NCBI RefSeq assembly: GCF_015711605.1
Contig: NZ_JABTEZ010000004.1
Span: 806,001 to 870,000 of the forward strand
DNA from: Planomonospora sp. ID67723
GTDB lineage: Bacteria > Actinomycetota > Actinomycetes > Streptosporangiales > Streptosporangiaceae
Length of the DNA: 64,000 bases
Direction: 5' to 3'
The notes below the pieces were generated by a model, which ran no database searches, was not told the DNA's origin, and worked only from the letters and a program-made list of their open reading frames with translations. The stretch's first letter is position 1; each line of letters starts with the position of its first letter. Made by a program: the position numbers and the translations under genes. This document shows, piece by piece, positions 26,155 to 33,982 of this stretch.

Positions 26155-26363
26155 GGCCCTTTCCACTGCGAAAACCCTCTATGTTTCGAGGGGAAAGCAC
26201 TATGGCAACAGGTTGGACACGTTCCGTTGTGGTAACGGCGGAACCCCGGATGTCTGGGGTCTTGTGAAGTCCTACCCGGGCAAACGGCATGGTCGTCGCG
26301 AAAAGGCGACGGCCCCCTGAGGCAACAGGGAGCCGTCAGGTCCACCTTCAATCGCGAAAGGCC
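26155..26363 (+). ncRNA. Structured 5' leader that can sequester the ribosome site of the next gene
   Basis: The outer strands GGCC-C-TTTC (26155-26162) and GAAAGGCC (26356-26363) pair with one bulged base; the 3' strand contains the Shine-Dalgarno of the ATG at 26369. Inside are CCCTC/GAGGG (26175-26192), CCGTT/AACGG (26224-26238), CCCC/GGGG (26244-26259) and a three-way junction. The junction is closed by ACGGC/GCCGT (26284-26288/26332-26336), with stems CGTCGC/GCGACG and CCCTG/CAGGG. The layout suggests a cis-regulatory RNA or riboswitch. I cannot assign a family. The 3' CCGTCAG...ACC stretch loosely recalls the ydaO core, but that match is weak. Confidence 0.5.
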
Positions 26364-26368
26364 AACCT

Positions 26369-26575
26369 ATGAAGAAGCCTACCCATGCCGGTGACGCTCC
26401 ACAGCCCGCACTGCTGCCCAGCCGCACGGTGCTGATCGGCATGACCGCCGTCGTCCTCGGCGGCGTCGTCGGCCTGCTGTCCTTCGCCGGCGGCGTCTCC
26501 GAACCGCTCAGCGTCGTCGCGGGCCTCGGAGCGGCCGGGACGGTGTTCGTCGCCCTCCACCACCTCATGGAGTAG
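26369..26575 (+). CDS. Small two-helix membrane protein (68 aa)
   Basis: The 68-residue protein has a short basic N-terminus and two hydrophobic helices (about 21-41 and 46-64) separated by a GGVSEP turn. It ends in HHLME. AAAGG lies eight bases before the ATG, inside a strand that can pair with the far 5' end of the leader. I recognise no family. Size and topology would also fit a holin-like or stress-induced membrane peptide, but nothing supports either. The long structured leader implies tight control of translation. Confidence 0.65.
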   Translation: MKKPTHAGDAPQPALLPSRTVLIGMTAVVLGGVVGLLSFAGGVSEPLSVVAGLGAAGTVFVALHHLME

Positions 26576-26665
26576 TGGAGGCCCTCATCCTCATGGGGAG
26601 CGGAGCCCGCGCCGTGTACAGGCCGCACGGACGCGGGCTCCGCAGCCGGACGGCCGCCCGGCCCC

Positions 26666-27550
26666 TCAGCCCGCCTCGGGCGTCCCCTTCCCCCGAACCC
26701 CCGGCTCGGGGACCGGATCCTCACGGCTCAGCTCGTGGGCGAGCTGCTCCAGCTCCGCACCCCCGGCCATCAGGGAGATGAGCTCCTCGCGGGTGATGTC
26801 GGCCTTGCCGTACTCGCCCATGCCGACGCCCCGGTTGAGCAGCAGGAAGCGGTCGCCGACCGGGTGGGCGTGGTGCGGGTTGTGGGTGATGAAGACCACG
26901 CCGAGGCCGCGGTCGCGGGCCTGGGCGATGTAACGCAGCACCACCCCGGCCTGCTTGACGCCCAGGGCGGAGGTCGGCTCGTCGAGGATGAGCACCCGGG
27001 CTCCGAAGTACACCGCGCGGGCGATGGCCACGGACTGGCGCTCGCCGCCGGACAGGGTGCCCACGGGCTGGTCGACGTCTCGGATGTCGATCCCCATGGA
27101 GCGCAGCTCCTCGCGGACCGTGCGCCTGGCGCCGGCCACGTCGAACCGGCGCAGCGGGCCCCGGCCCAGCGTCGGCTCGGAGCCGAGGAAGAAGTTCCGC
27201 CAGACCGACATCAGCGGGATCATCGCCAGGTCCTGGTAGACGGTGGCGATGCCCCGGTCCAGGGCGTCGCGGGGACTGGTGAAGCCGGCCGGGGCCCCGT
27301 CGACCAGATACTCGCCCGAGTCGGGCGGGTGCACGCCCGACAGGATCTTGATGAGTGTCGACTTGCCCGCCCCGTTGTCGCCCAGCACGCAGGTGACCTC
27401 ACCGGCGTGCACCCGGGTCGAGACGTCGCGCAGCGCGATCACCCCGCCGAAGGTCTTGCCGCACCCGCGGGTCTCCAGCAGCGGCACGGCGGAGTCCGGC
27501 CCGTCCGGCACGGCGCCCGGGGCCGGCGCCGTCCTGTCCGTCCCGGTCAA
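26666..27550 (-). CDS. Sugar ABC transporter ATP-binding protein (RbsA/single-domain type)
   Basis: The 294-residue ATPase has Walker [10 protein letters not shown], the Q-loop VYQDLAMI, the signature LSGGERQ, Walker [13 protein letters not shown] and the switch His in [11 protein letters not shown]. It has one nucleotide-binding domain, unlike the duplicated RbsA, so it should work as a homodimer. The TTG at 27550 overlaps the permease stop and has GGAGG seven bases upstream, which decides the start. It is last in the substrate-binding protein - permease - ATPase operon. Confidence 0.9.
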   Translation of the reverse strand: MTGTDRTAPAPGAVPDGPDSAVPLLETRGCGKTFGGVIALRDVSTRVHAGEVTCVLGDNGAGKSTLIKILSGVHPPDSGEYLVDGAPAGFTSPRDALDRGIATVYQDLAMIPLMSVWRNFFLGSEPTLGRGPLRRFDVAGARRTVREELRSMGIDIRDVDQPVGTLSGGERQSVAIARAVYFGARVLILDEPTSALGVKQAGVVLRYIAQARDRGLGVVFITHNPHHAHPVGDRFLLLNRGVGMGEYGKADITREELISLMAGGAELEQLAHELSREDPVPEPGVRGKGTPEAG

Positions 27551-28578
27551 TGCCGCACCTCCTCGGCGTAGCGGCGGACCAGCCGGTTGGCGAGGGTGGC
27601 CAGCAGCAGCATCGCACCCAGGAAGAACTTGAACCAGTCGGCGTCCCAACCGGCGAAGACGATGCCCTTGTCGGCCATGCCGAAGATCACGGCGCCGATG
27701 GACGCGCCGATCGCGGAACCGTATCCGCCGGTGAGCAGGCAGCCGCCGATGACCGCGGCGATGATGTAGACGAACTCCTGGCCCAGTCCCGCGTTCGCCT
27801 GCACCGAGGTGAAGCGCAGGGCCATGATCGAGCCGACCAGCCAGGCGGCCACGGCGGTGGTCATGAACAGGGCGATCTTCGTGCGGTCGGCGGGCACGCC
27901 GACCGCACGGGCCGCCCGGTCGTCACCGCCGACCGCGAAGATCCAGTTGCCCGCCCTGGTGCGCATGAGCACCCAGGTGGCCAGCGCGGTGACGCCCAGC
28001 CACCACAGGATGGCCACCCGGAATTCGGTGCCGCCGAGCGAGAACGTCCCGGCCAGCACCGCCCGGGCCTGCTCGTAGCCCTCCGCCCTGCGCAGCCCGC
28101 TCACCTGGACGGTCCCGGTCAGGGCCTTGGTGACGCCCAGGTTGATTCCCTGCAGCATCAGGAAGGTGCCGAGGGTGACGATGAAGCTCGGCAGCCTGGT
28201 GCGGACCACGATCAGCCCGTTGAGGAAGCCCACCAGCAGCGCCACGGCGAGGGCGGCGAGCATCGCCACCCAGATCGCCAGGCCGTACCGGGTGGCGAGG
28301 ATGACCGTGATCAGGCCGGTGGTGCCGGTGAGCACCCCGGCCGACAGGTCGAACTCGCCGCCGATCATCAGCAGCGCGATGGCGACCGCCATGATGCCGA
28401 GGGTGGATGCCGGGTCCAGCCAGTTGGCCACCCCGCCGATCGAGCGGAACGTCTCCGACTGGCCGGCGAAGAACGCGAAGACCACGGCCGCGCCGACCAC
28501 CGCGCCGAGCTCGGGCCGGATCAGCAGCCGCCGGGCCAGGCCGGTCCCGGCGAGCCGCTCATCGGCCGCGACGGTCAT
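27547..28578 (-). CDS. Sugar ABC transporter permease (RbsC-like)
   Basis: The 343-residue protein has about ten transmembrane helices. It has the BPD_transp_2 family loops [16 protein letters not shown] and [18 protein letters not shown], and a Pro/Ala helix before [12 protein letters not shown]. It forms the channel for a ribose-, xylose- or inositol-type monosaccharide importer. It lies between the binding-protein and ATPase genes and overlaps the ATPase start. The sugar cannot be deduced. Confidence 0.9.
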   Translation of the reverse strand: MTVAADERLAGTGLARRLLIRPELGAVVGAAVVFAFFAGQSETFRSIGGVANWLDPASTLGIMAVAIALLMIGGEFDLSAGVLTGTTGLITVILATRYGLAIWVAMLAALAVALLVGFLNGLIVVRTRLPSFIVTLGTFLMLQGINLGVTKALTGTVQVSGLRRAEGYEQARAVLAGTFSLGGTEFRVAILWWLGVTALATWVLMRTRAGNWIFAVGGDDRAARAVGVPADRTKIALFMTTAVAAWLVGSIMALRFTSVQANAGLGQEFVYIIAAVIGGCLLTGGYGSAIGASIGAVIFGMADKGIVFAGWDADWFKFFLGAMLLLATLANRLVRRYAEEVRH

Positions 28579-28606
28579 GCCCCGCTCCCCGCCGGGCGCC
28601 CACCGC

Positions 28607-29599
28607 TCACCGGGTACCGCTCTCGGCGAGCTTGGCGACCTGGCCGGCGTTGTCCTTGGTGACGAACCCGGGACCGGTGTTCACCGGCAGGCCGCCGCCG
28701 ACGGTGTTGAGGTTGTCCTTGTAGAGGGTGAGGAAGGTGATCGGCAGCCAGCCCTGGAGGTACTGCTGCTGGTCCACGGCGAACAGGACCTCCCCCTCCT
28801 TGATCGCGGTGACCACGTCTCCCGACAGGTCGAACGTGCCGAGCTTGGCCTTCGAACCGGCGTCGGCGACGGCGTCCCGGGCGGCTATGGCGACGGCCGG
28901 GTTCAGGGCCAGCACGCCGTTGATCGAGGTGTCGGACTGGAGCCTGGCCGCGATCTTGGAAGTGGCGTCGGCGAGGTTGCCCACGTCCACCTGGAGCCGC
29001 TCGACGGTCCCGCCGAGTCCCTCGGTCGCGCCGTTGCAGCGCTGGTCCAGGCCCACGTTCCCGGCCTCGTGGATCACGCAGAGCAGCTTGCTCACACCTG
29101 CGGCCTTGAGCTGCTCCCCCGCGCCCCGCCCGGCCACGTCCTCGGACTGGCCCACATGCGTGATCGCGCCGAACTCCCGGGACCGGTCGGCGCCCGAGTT
29201 GATGGTGACGACCGGGATCTTCGCGGTCACGGCCTTGCCGATGGACTCCTTCAGCGCGTCCGGGTTGGCCATGGAGACCACGATGCCGTCGACCTTCTGG
29301 CTCACGGCCTGGTCGATGAGCTGGGACTGCCGGGCCGGGTCGCCGTCGCCCTGGTAGCTCACCGTGACCCCGTACCGCGCGGCGGCGGCCTCGGCGCCGT
29401 TCTTGACCACGTCCCAGAAGGCGTCCCCGGAGGCCGCGTGGGTGATGACCGCGAAGTTCCCGCCGCCGGCCGCCGGGGCCGTGCCTGCGGGAGCGCTCGA
29501 CGGCCCCGCCTCGCCCTGCCCGCCCGACCCGGACGAACAACCGCTCAGCGCGGAGAATCCCAGCATGGCTGCCACGACCAGCCCTGTCGTTCGCTTCAT
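28607..29599 (-). CDS. Sugar ABC transporter substrate-binding lipoprotein (RbsB-like)
   Basis: The 330-residue protein has a lipoprotein signal with the lipobox LSGC at 19-22. A periplasmic-binding-protein fold of the LacI/ribose class follows: FAVITHAASGDAFWDVVKNG, DGIVVSMANPDAL and INSGAD. The hinge and ligand residues resemble the inositol/ribose group. It is exported and anchored on the outer face of the membrane. It is first in the transporter operon, behind a clear promoter (29645-29674) overlapped by operators. AGGAGG precedes the ATG by seven bases. Confidence 0.9.
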   Translation of the reverse strand: MKRTTGLVVAAMLGFSALSGCSSGSGGQGEAGPSSAPAGTAPAAGGGNFAVITHAASGDAFWDVVKNGAEAAAARYGVTVSYQGDGDPARQSQLIDQAVSQKVDGIVVSMANPDALKESIGKAVTAKIPVVTINSGADRSREFGAITHVGQSEDVAGRGAGEQLKAAGVSKLLCVIHEAGNVGLDQRCNGATEGLGGTVERLQVDVGNLADATSKIAARLQSDTSINGVLALNPAVAIAARDAVADAGSKAKLGTFDLSGDVVTAIKEGEVLFAVDQQQYLQGWLPITFLTLYKDNLNTVGGGLPVNTGPGFVTKDNAGQVAKLAESGTR

Positions 29600-29638
29600 G
29601 GGTAAGCCTCCTGCGCGTTGTTCCGCTGGAACCCCCGT

Positions 29639-29657
29639 CCATGGTTTGTAACCATGG
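29639..29657. promoter_or_regulatory. Inverted repeat CCATGGTT-N3-AACCATGG over the transporter -10
   Basis: Perfect 8-bp arms around TGT overlap the -10 element of the binding-protein promoter. They would block RNA polymerase if bound. The sequence differs from the TGTC-N2-GACA boxes, so a second regulator is likely. Confidence 0.6.
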
Positions 29658-29674
29658 AATTACCGCCGTGTCAA
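29645..29674 (-). promoter_or_regulatory. Promoter of the sugar ABC transporter operon
   Basis: On the minus strand TTGACA (29674-29669) and TACAAA (29650-29645) are separated by 18 bases, about 45 bases before the binding-protein ATG. This is a good housekeeping promoter. Confidence 0.65.
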
Positions 29675-29679
29675 CAGTT

Positions 29680-29689
29680 TGTCGTGACA
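29680..29689. promoter_or_regulatory. TGTC-N2-GACA operator, copy 1
   Basis: TGTCGTGACA lies directly upstream of the -35 of the transporter promoter. The same box occurs three more times, including twice before the GntR gene at 32181. Confidence 0.65.
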
Positions 29690-29739
29690 TCAGGACTTAC
29701 CTTCAATCCTGCGACCTCCTGGTGACCAAGCTTCATCAG

Positions 29740-29753
29740 TATGTCATGACATA
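29740..29753. promoter_or_regulatory. TGTC-N2-GACA operator, copy 2 (14-bp palindrome)
   Basis: TATGTCATGACATA is a perfect palindrome about midway between the divergent transporter and phytase genes. It may serve both. Confidence 0.65.
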
Positions 29754-29845
29754 TGAACGTATTATTGCTCAGTCATCCATCAATCGTTAACGTGACATCA
29801 AGATGATCGGACGCCGATCAGCCCGACCCCCACCGTGGAGGCGTC

Positions 29846-31144
29846 ATGCGTCCCCTGTCCCGACTCTCCCTGGCCGCGTGCCTGGCCGCGTGCCTGACCG
29901 CGGCCGCCCCCGCCGCCCAGGCCTCCGACGTGCCCACCGCCCACCCCGAGGTGGAGACCCCCGCCCTCTTCGACGACGAGGCGGGAGGCAACGCCAACGG
30001 CGACGACCCGGCGATCTGGGTCCACCCCGACAGGCCCGGCAGGAGCGTCGTGGTCGCCACCGCCAAGGAGGGCGGCCTGTACGTCTACGACCTCAGGGGA
30101 GCCCGGCTCCAGCACGTCCCGGCCCCCGCCGCTCCCGGCGAGGACGACGAGCCGGGACGGTTCAACAACGGTGACATCGTCTACGGCTTCGGGGGGAGGG
30201 ACCTGGCCGTGGTCTCCGACCGGGGTCGCGACCAGATCCGCTTCTACGCCGTCGACGCGGCGAGCGCCGCCGCCGGCCGCGCCCCGCTGACCGACGTCAC
30301 CGACCCGGCGGCGCCGTTCGTGTTCAACACCACCCAGGAGCAGGTCAACGAGGCCGAGACCGCCTACGGCCTCACCGCCTGGAAGGACTCCACCGGCACC
30401 TACGTGCTCGTCAGCCAGCGCCACCGGACCACCGTCGCCCTGCTCAGGCTCAAGGCGGTCCCCGGCGGGAAGGTCGGCTACGACAAGGTCCGCCAGATCA
30501 CCCTGCCCTCCTCCTTCACCCTGCCCAACGGGGCCGCCTGGAGCCCCTGCCTGGAACCGGACGAGCTTCCCCAGGTCGAGGGCATGGTCGTCGACGTCCA
30601 GCGGGACGTGCTCTACGCCGCCCAGGAGACGGTCGGCATCTGGAAGATGCGCGCCGACCTGACCGGGTCTCCGGTGCTGATGGACAAGGTGCGCGGGTAC
30701 GGCGTGCCGGGCACCTACGACCCCGAGACCGAGGAGTGCACCTTCGGCGAGGACCCGGGCTTCGGCGGCGAGCACATCACGGCCGACGCCGAGGGGCTGA
30801 CCATCTACTACCGCGCGGACGGCAAGGGCTACCTTCTCGCCTCCAGCCAGGGTGACAGCACCTTCGCGGTCTACCGGCGCGAGGGCTCCAACGCCCACCT
30901 CGGGCGCTTCCGCGTCGGTGCCGACGACGGCATCGACGGCGTCGAGCACAGCGACGGCGCGATGGTGCTGAACGTGCCGCTCGGCGAGGAGTTCGACGAG
31001 GGCGTCCTGGTCGTCCACGACGGCGTCAACCTCCCCGCCGACGGCGACCGGGAGAACACCAACTTCAAGTTCGTCGAGTGGGACGAGGTCGCCGAACTGC
31101 ACGACCTGGCCGTCGACACCCGCGGCTGGAACCCCCGCCGCTGA
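29846..31144 (+). CDS. Secreted beta-propeller 3-phytase
   Basis: The 432-residue protein has a signal peptide (about 1-27, cut near AAQA). A BPP-type propeller follows, with the signature DDPAIWVHPDRPG, then VVATAKEGGLYVYDL, VVSDRGRDQIRFYAV, YAAQETVGIWKM and AEGLTIYY. BPP phytases use calcium to release phosphate from phytate outside the cell. The gene is divergent from a sugar or inositol-type ABC transporter and shares its operator region. A scavenging pair that frees inositol phosphates and imports the ring is therefore plausible; that link is inference. Confidence 0.88.
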   Translation: MRPLSRLSLAACLAACLTAAAPAAQASDVPTAHPEVETPALFDDEAGGNANGDDPAIWVHPDRPGRSVVVATAKEGGLYVYDLRGARLQHVPAPAAPGEDDEPGRFNNGDIVYGFGGRDLAVVSDRGRDQIRFYAVDAASAAAGRAPLTDVTDPAAPFVFNTTQEQVNEAETAYGLTAWKDSTGTYVLVSQRHRTTVALLRLKAVPGGKVGYDKVRQITLPSSFTLPNGAAWSPCLEPDELPQVEGMVVDVQRDVLYAAQETVGIWKMRADLTGSPVLMDKVRGYGVPGTYDPETEECTFGEDPGFGGEHITADAEGLTIYYRADGKGYLLASSQGDSTFAVYRREGSNAHLGRFRVGADDGIDGVEHSDGAMVLNVPLGEEFDEGVLVVHDGVNLPADGDRENTNFKFVEWDEVAELHDLAVDTRGWNPRR

Positions 31145-31151
31145 CCGGCCC

Positions 31152-31181
31152 GCCTCCCACCCGACCCGCCGGGTGGGAGGC
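31152..31181. terminator. Terminator after phytase
   Basis: GCCTCCCACCCG and CGGGTGGGAGGC form a perfect 12-bp stem with a 6-base loop, eight bases after the phytase stop. Confidence 0.75.
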
Positions 31182-31298
31182 GCCGGCGTCCGCGCGGCCG
31201 CCGGGTGAGAGCCGGCTCCACGAGATCGGCCACCGTGCCGCCCGGGCAGCGCTCGGCGAGCACCTCACGGATGGTCCCGGGCAGCTCGCGCGAGGCGG

Positions 31299-31933
31299 TC
31301 ACGCCCACGCTTCCTCCAGCAGCGCGAGCAGGCCGCGCGGGTCGTCGACGACGGCGTCCGGGCGCTGCCGTACCACGTAGGGGATCTTCCCCGTGCTCCC
31401 GGAGGTCATCAGGACCACGGCTCCGGCGCCGGCGCGGCGACCGCCTGCCGGCCCAGCCCCGCGGCGGCGATGAAGTCGCGGTGCACCGCCCCGCACAACG
31501 CGTTGCTGACCACGGCGGGCGGCGTGTCGTGCTCCCAGGCCGCCGCGAGCAGGCCGGTGATGCCGGGCCGGAGTCTGTGGGTCCGGCGCAGTTGCCCCAT
31601 CCGCTTGCAGAGCGCGCTCGCGTGCGCGGTCACCAGCGCCCGGGCCGCGGGCGGCCAGTCGGCGGCGACGAACCCGGCCCAGAAGCGGCGGTGCGTCATC
31701 TCCCGCGGGGCGTACGGCCGTGACATCGCGTCCTTCCACGCCCGGTCGGCGTCGGCCGCGGCCCGGATGTCCACCTCGATCTCCTCCGCCGTCAGGCCCC
31801 GCGACCCGGCCCTGACCAGCGACTCGTGCACCTCGGCGGCGAGCTCGGCCACCCACTGGGGCCGTTTGGTCCCTTCCGCGATCACACCGCCGAAGTCCAG
31901 CAGCAGGGCCTCCGGCCTGACCAGCGGGCCCAT
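31299..31933 (-). pseudogene. HAD-superfamily hydrolase, broken by internal deletion and frameshift
   Basis: From ATG 31933 (GGAGG upstream) the frame reads as a HAD hydrolase: nucleophile motif LLLDFGGVIAEG, a helical cap, and motif II in AVVSNALCG. Near 31440 it runs out of frame and stops at 31409. A second frame then supplies the normal end, GRRAGAGAVVLMTSG to LLALLEEAWA, stopping at 31299. The segment that should hold the motif III Lys and motif IV acidic pair (about 45 residues) is missing, so no active enzyme can be made. A GTG at 31308 overlaps this end and opens a frame of some 40 codons with no known match, perhaps another remnant. Confidence 0.7.
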
Positions 31934-32073
31934 CCGGCCCTCACCTCCCGGTGCGCCTCGTCCCACGCGGTGAGGAAGACCGTCGCTCCGCCGGGACCTC
32001 CGGGGTCGGCCAGGCCCCGCGTGGAGGTCTCGGCCACTGCGATGAGCAAACAATGAACATAAGGTGAACAGCT

Positions 32074-32083
32074 TGTCAAGACA
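32074..32083. promoter_or_regulatory. TGTC-N2-GACA operator, copy 3
   Basis: TGTCAAGACA lies in the divergent gap between the broken HAD gene and the GntR gene. Confidence 0.65.
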
Positions 32084-32121
32084 TCCTCATCTTACTGGGG
32101 ACCGAGAGCCGTCACCGCATT

Positions 32122-32131
32122 TGTCAGGACA
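32122..32131. promoter_or_regulatory. TGTC-N2-GACA operator, copy 4
   Basis: TGTCAGGACA lies 50 bases before the GntR start, followed by a half-site GATGTCC. It is 48 bases from copy 3, which allows cooperative or looped binding and autoregulation. Confidence 0.65.
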
Positions 32132-32180
32132 TTCTGATGTCCGCTAACCTGATCACGGAGCGTACTCACCGGGAGGGCAG

Positions 32181-32921
32181 ATGACCGCCAAGCTCGCCAT
32201 CGATCTGGACCGGTCCAGCCCGGTGCCGCTGTACTTCCAGGTGGCCGAGCAGATCTCCGAGGCGATCAGGCGCGGCGACCTGCCCCCCGGCTCACGGCTG
32301 GACAACGAGATCCTGCTCGCCGACCGGCTCGGCCTGTCCCGGCCGACCGTCCGCCAGGCGATCCAGTATCTGGTGGACAAGGGCCTGCTGGTCCGCAAGC
32401 GCGGCGTCGGCACCCAGGTCGTACACGGCCAGGTCAAGCGCTCGGTGGAGCTCACCAGCCTCTACGACGACCTGCGCCGGGCCGGGCAGGACCCCGCCAC
32501 CCGCGTGCTCGCGCTGGAGGCCGTCCCGGCGGAGGAGGAGATCGCCGCGATCCTCGGAGTCGCCCCCGGGGCCGAGGTCCTGCGCATGGAGCGTCTGCGC
32601 TACGCCGCCGGCGAGCCGCTGGCGCTGCTGCACAACTGGCTGCCCTCGGGCCTGATCTCGCTGACCGCCGAGAACCTCCGGGAGCGCGGGCTCTACGAGC
32701 TGCTCCGCTCGGCCGGGGTGCGGATGCGGGTGGCGAACCAGCGCATGGGCGCCAGGGCCGCGAGCGCGACCGAGGCCAGGCTGCTCGACGAGCGGCGCGG
32801 CGCGCCCCTGCTCACCATGCTCCGTACCACCTACGACGACCAGGGCCGGGCGGTGGAGCACGGCTCCCACGTCTACCGCGCCTCGCACTACTCCCTCGAG
32901 GTCACCCTCATCGAACGCTGA
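32181..32921 (+). CDS. GntR-family regulator (HutC subfamily, UTRA domain)
   Basis: The 246-residue protein has a GntR winged helix (about 10-75; LADRLGLSRPTVRQAIQYLV, then LLVRKRGVGTQVV). A UTRA ligand domain follows (about 95-240; EVLRMERLRYAAGEPLALLHNWLP). UTRA proteins usually sense a sugar phosphate or related metabolite and repress transport and catabolic genes. GGGAGG precedes the ATG. Two TGTC-N2-GACA boxes in its own promoter and two before the ABC transporter and phytase identify the likely regulon. It is probably a repressor released by the imported sugar or its phosphate. Confidence 0.9.
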   Translation: MTAKLAIDLDRSSPVPLYFQVAEQISEAIRRGDLPPGSRLDNEILLADRLGLSRPTVRQAIQYLVDKGLLVRKRGVGTQVVHGQVKRSVELTSLYDDLRRAGQDPATRVLALEAVPAEEEIAAILGVAPGAEVLRMERLRYAAGEPLALLHNWLPSGLISLTAENLRERGLYELLRSAGVRMRVANQRMGARAASATEARLLDERRGAPLLTMLRTTYDDQGRAVEHGSHVYRASHYSLEVTLIER

Positions 32922-32941
32922 CCGTGCGGCTCCGCACGGTC
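32920..32941 (+). terminator. Terminator overlapping the GntR stop codon
   Basis: GACCGTGCGG and CCGCACGGTC pair over 10 bp; the left arm begins inside the TGA. Confidence 0.6.
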
Positions 32942-33067
32942 AGCGGATCGTCCGCGCGCGGGTCCCGCCCGGGTCCTGATCGGCGGAGCCGGTCGCCTTC
33001 CCCCAATACAGTGGGATCCCACCCCGGGGCATGCCGGCGAGCGGCGTTCCCTACACGACAGGAGAGC

Positions 33068-33964
33068 ATGCGGTTGTCCGAGGAACGTGAGCACGCGGAA
33101 CCACTCCCCGGCGGGGGCCGGAGCGGCCTGCGAGCCGACTGCGAGCGATGCTTCGGCCTGTGCTGTGTCGTACCGGCCTTCTCGGCCTCATCGGACTTCG
33201 CGATCGACAAACCGGCCGGCCAGGCCTGCCCCAACCTGGGTGAGGACTTCCGCTGCGGCATCCACGTCCACCTGCGGCAGCGGGGCTTCCCCGGCTGCAC
33301 CGTCTACGACTGCTTCGGCGCGGGACAGAAGGTCTCCCAGGTCACCTTCGGCGGGCAGGACTGGCGGCGGGCACCGCGGACCGCCAGGCGGATGTTCGAG
33401 GTGTTCCCGATCATGCGGCACCTCCAGGAACTGCTCTGGTATCTGAACGAGGCGCTGACGCTGGAGGCGGCCCGGCCGCTCCACGGGGAGCTCGTCCGCG
33501 CTTTCGACGCCGTCGAACGCCTCACCCTCGACGGCCCCGAGGTCCTCGCGAAGGCGGATGTGACGGCGCACCGGCAGGAGGTCAACGCCCTGCTGCTGCG
33601 CGCGAGCGAACTCGTGCGGGGTCCGCTCCGGCGCAAGAAGACCGAGCTCAGAGGCGCCCACCTGATCGGGGCCGCGTTCAAGGGCGCCGACCTCGCCGGC
33701 GCCAACCTGAGAGGGGCGTACCTCATCGGCGCCGACCTGCGGGGCGCCCGCCTGCGGCTGGCCGACCTCACCGGGGCCGACCTGCGGGGCGCCGATCTGC
33801 GGGGCGCCGACCTCGCCGAGAGCATCTTCCTCACCCAGGCCCAGCTCGACGCGGCCAAAGGCGACTCCGCCACGAAGCTGCCGCCGTCGCTCACCCGCCC
33901 GGCGCACTGGGAGGTGCAGGCCGGCCCTCCTCCGGGGCGGGCCCGTTCCCGAAAGCGTGGGTGA
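33068..33964 (+). CDS. Pentapeptide-repeat protein with Cys-rich N-terminus
   Basis: The 298-residue protein begins with a cysteine cluster (CERCFGLCC, residues 25-33, then C-G and C-x4-C elements up to about 80). A helical middle follows. Pentapeptide repeats fill about 195-265 (LRGAHLIGAAFKGADLAGAN and similar A(D/N)LRG units). The repeats form a right-handed beta-helix; some such proteins mimic DNA and protect gyrase. The C-x2-C-x3-CC pattern recalls the metal-binding YkgJ group. AGGAGAG precedes the ATG. The role of the fusion is unknown. Confidence 0.82.
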   Translation: MRLSEEREHAEPLPGGGRSGLRADCERCFGLCCVVPAFSASSDFAIDKPAGQACPNLGEDFRCGIHVHLRQRGFPGCTVYDCFGAGQKVSQVTFGGQDWRRAPRTARRMFEVFPIMRHLQELLWYLNEALTLEAARPLHGELVRAFDAVERLTLDGPEVLAKADVTAHRQEVNALLLRASELVRGPLRRKKTELRGAHLIGAAFKGADLAGANLRGAYLIGADLRGARLRLADLTGADLRGADLRGADLAESIFLTQAQLDAAKGDSATKLPPSLTRPAHWEVQAGPPPGRARSRKRG

Positions 33965-33982
33965 CGGCCCGCGCCCGGTCCC

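Noticed and set aside
26221-26363. Cyclic-di-AMP (ydaO) riboswitch
   Set aside because: Only loose similarity at GTGAA and CCGTCAG...ACC; the conserved GGGGGA and CTAACCTCG blocks are missing, so the family is left unassigned.
31882-32079. Separate small gene upstream of the broken HAD gene on the minus strand
   Set aside because: The frame has no ribosome site, runs into the HAD gene out of frame and overlaps an operator; at best a remnant.
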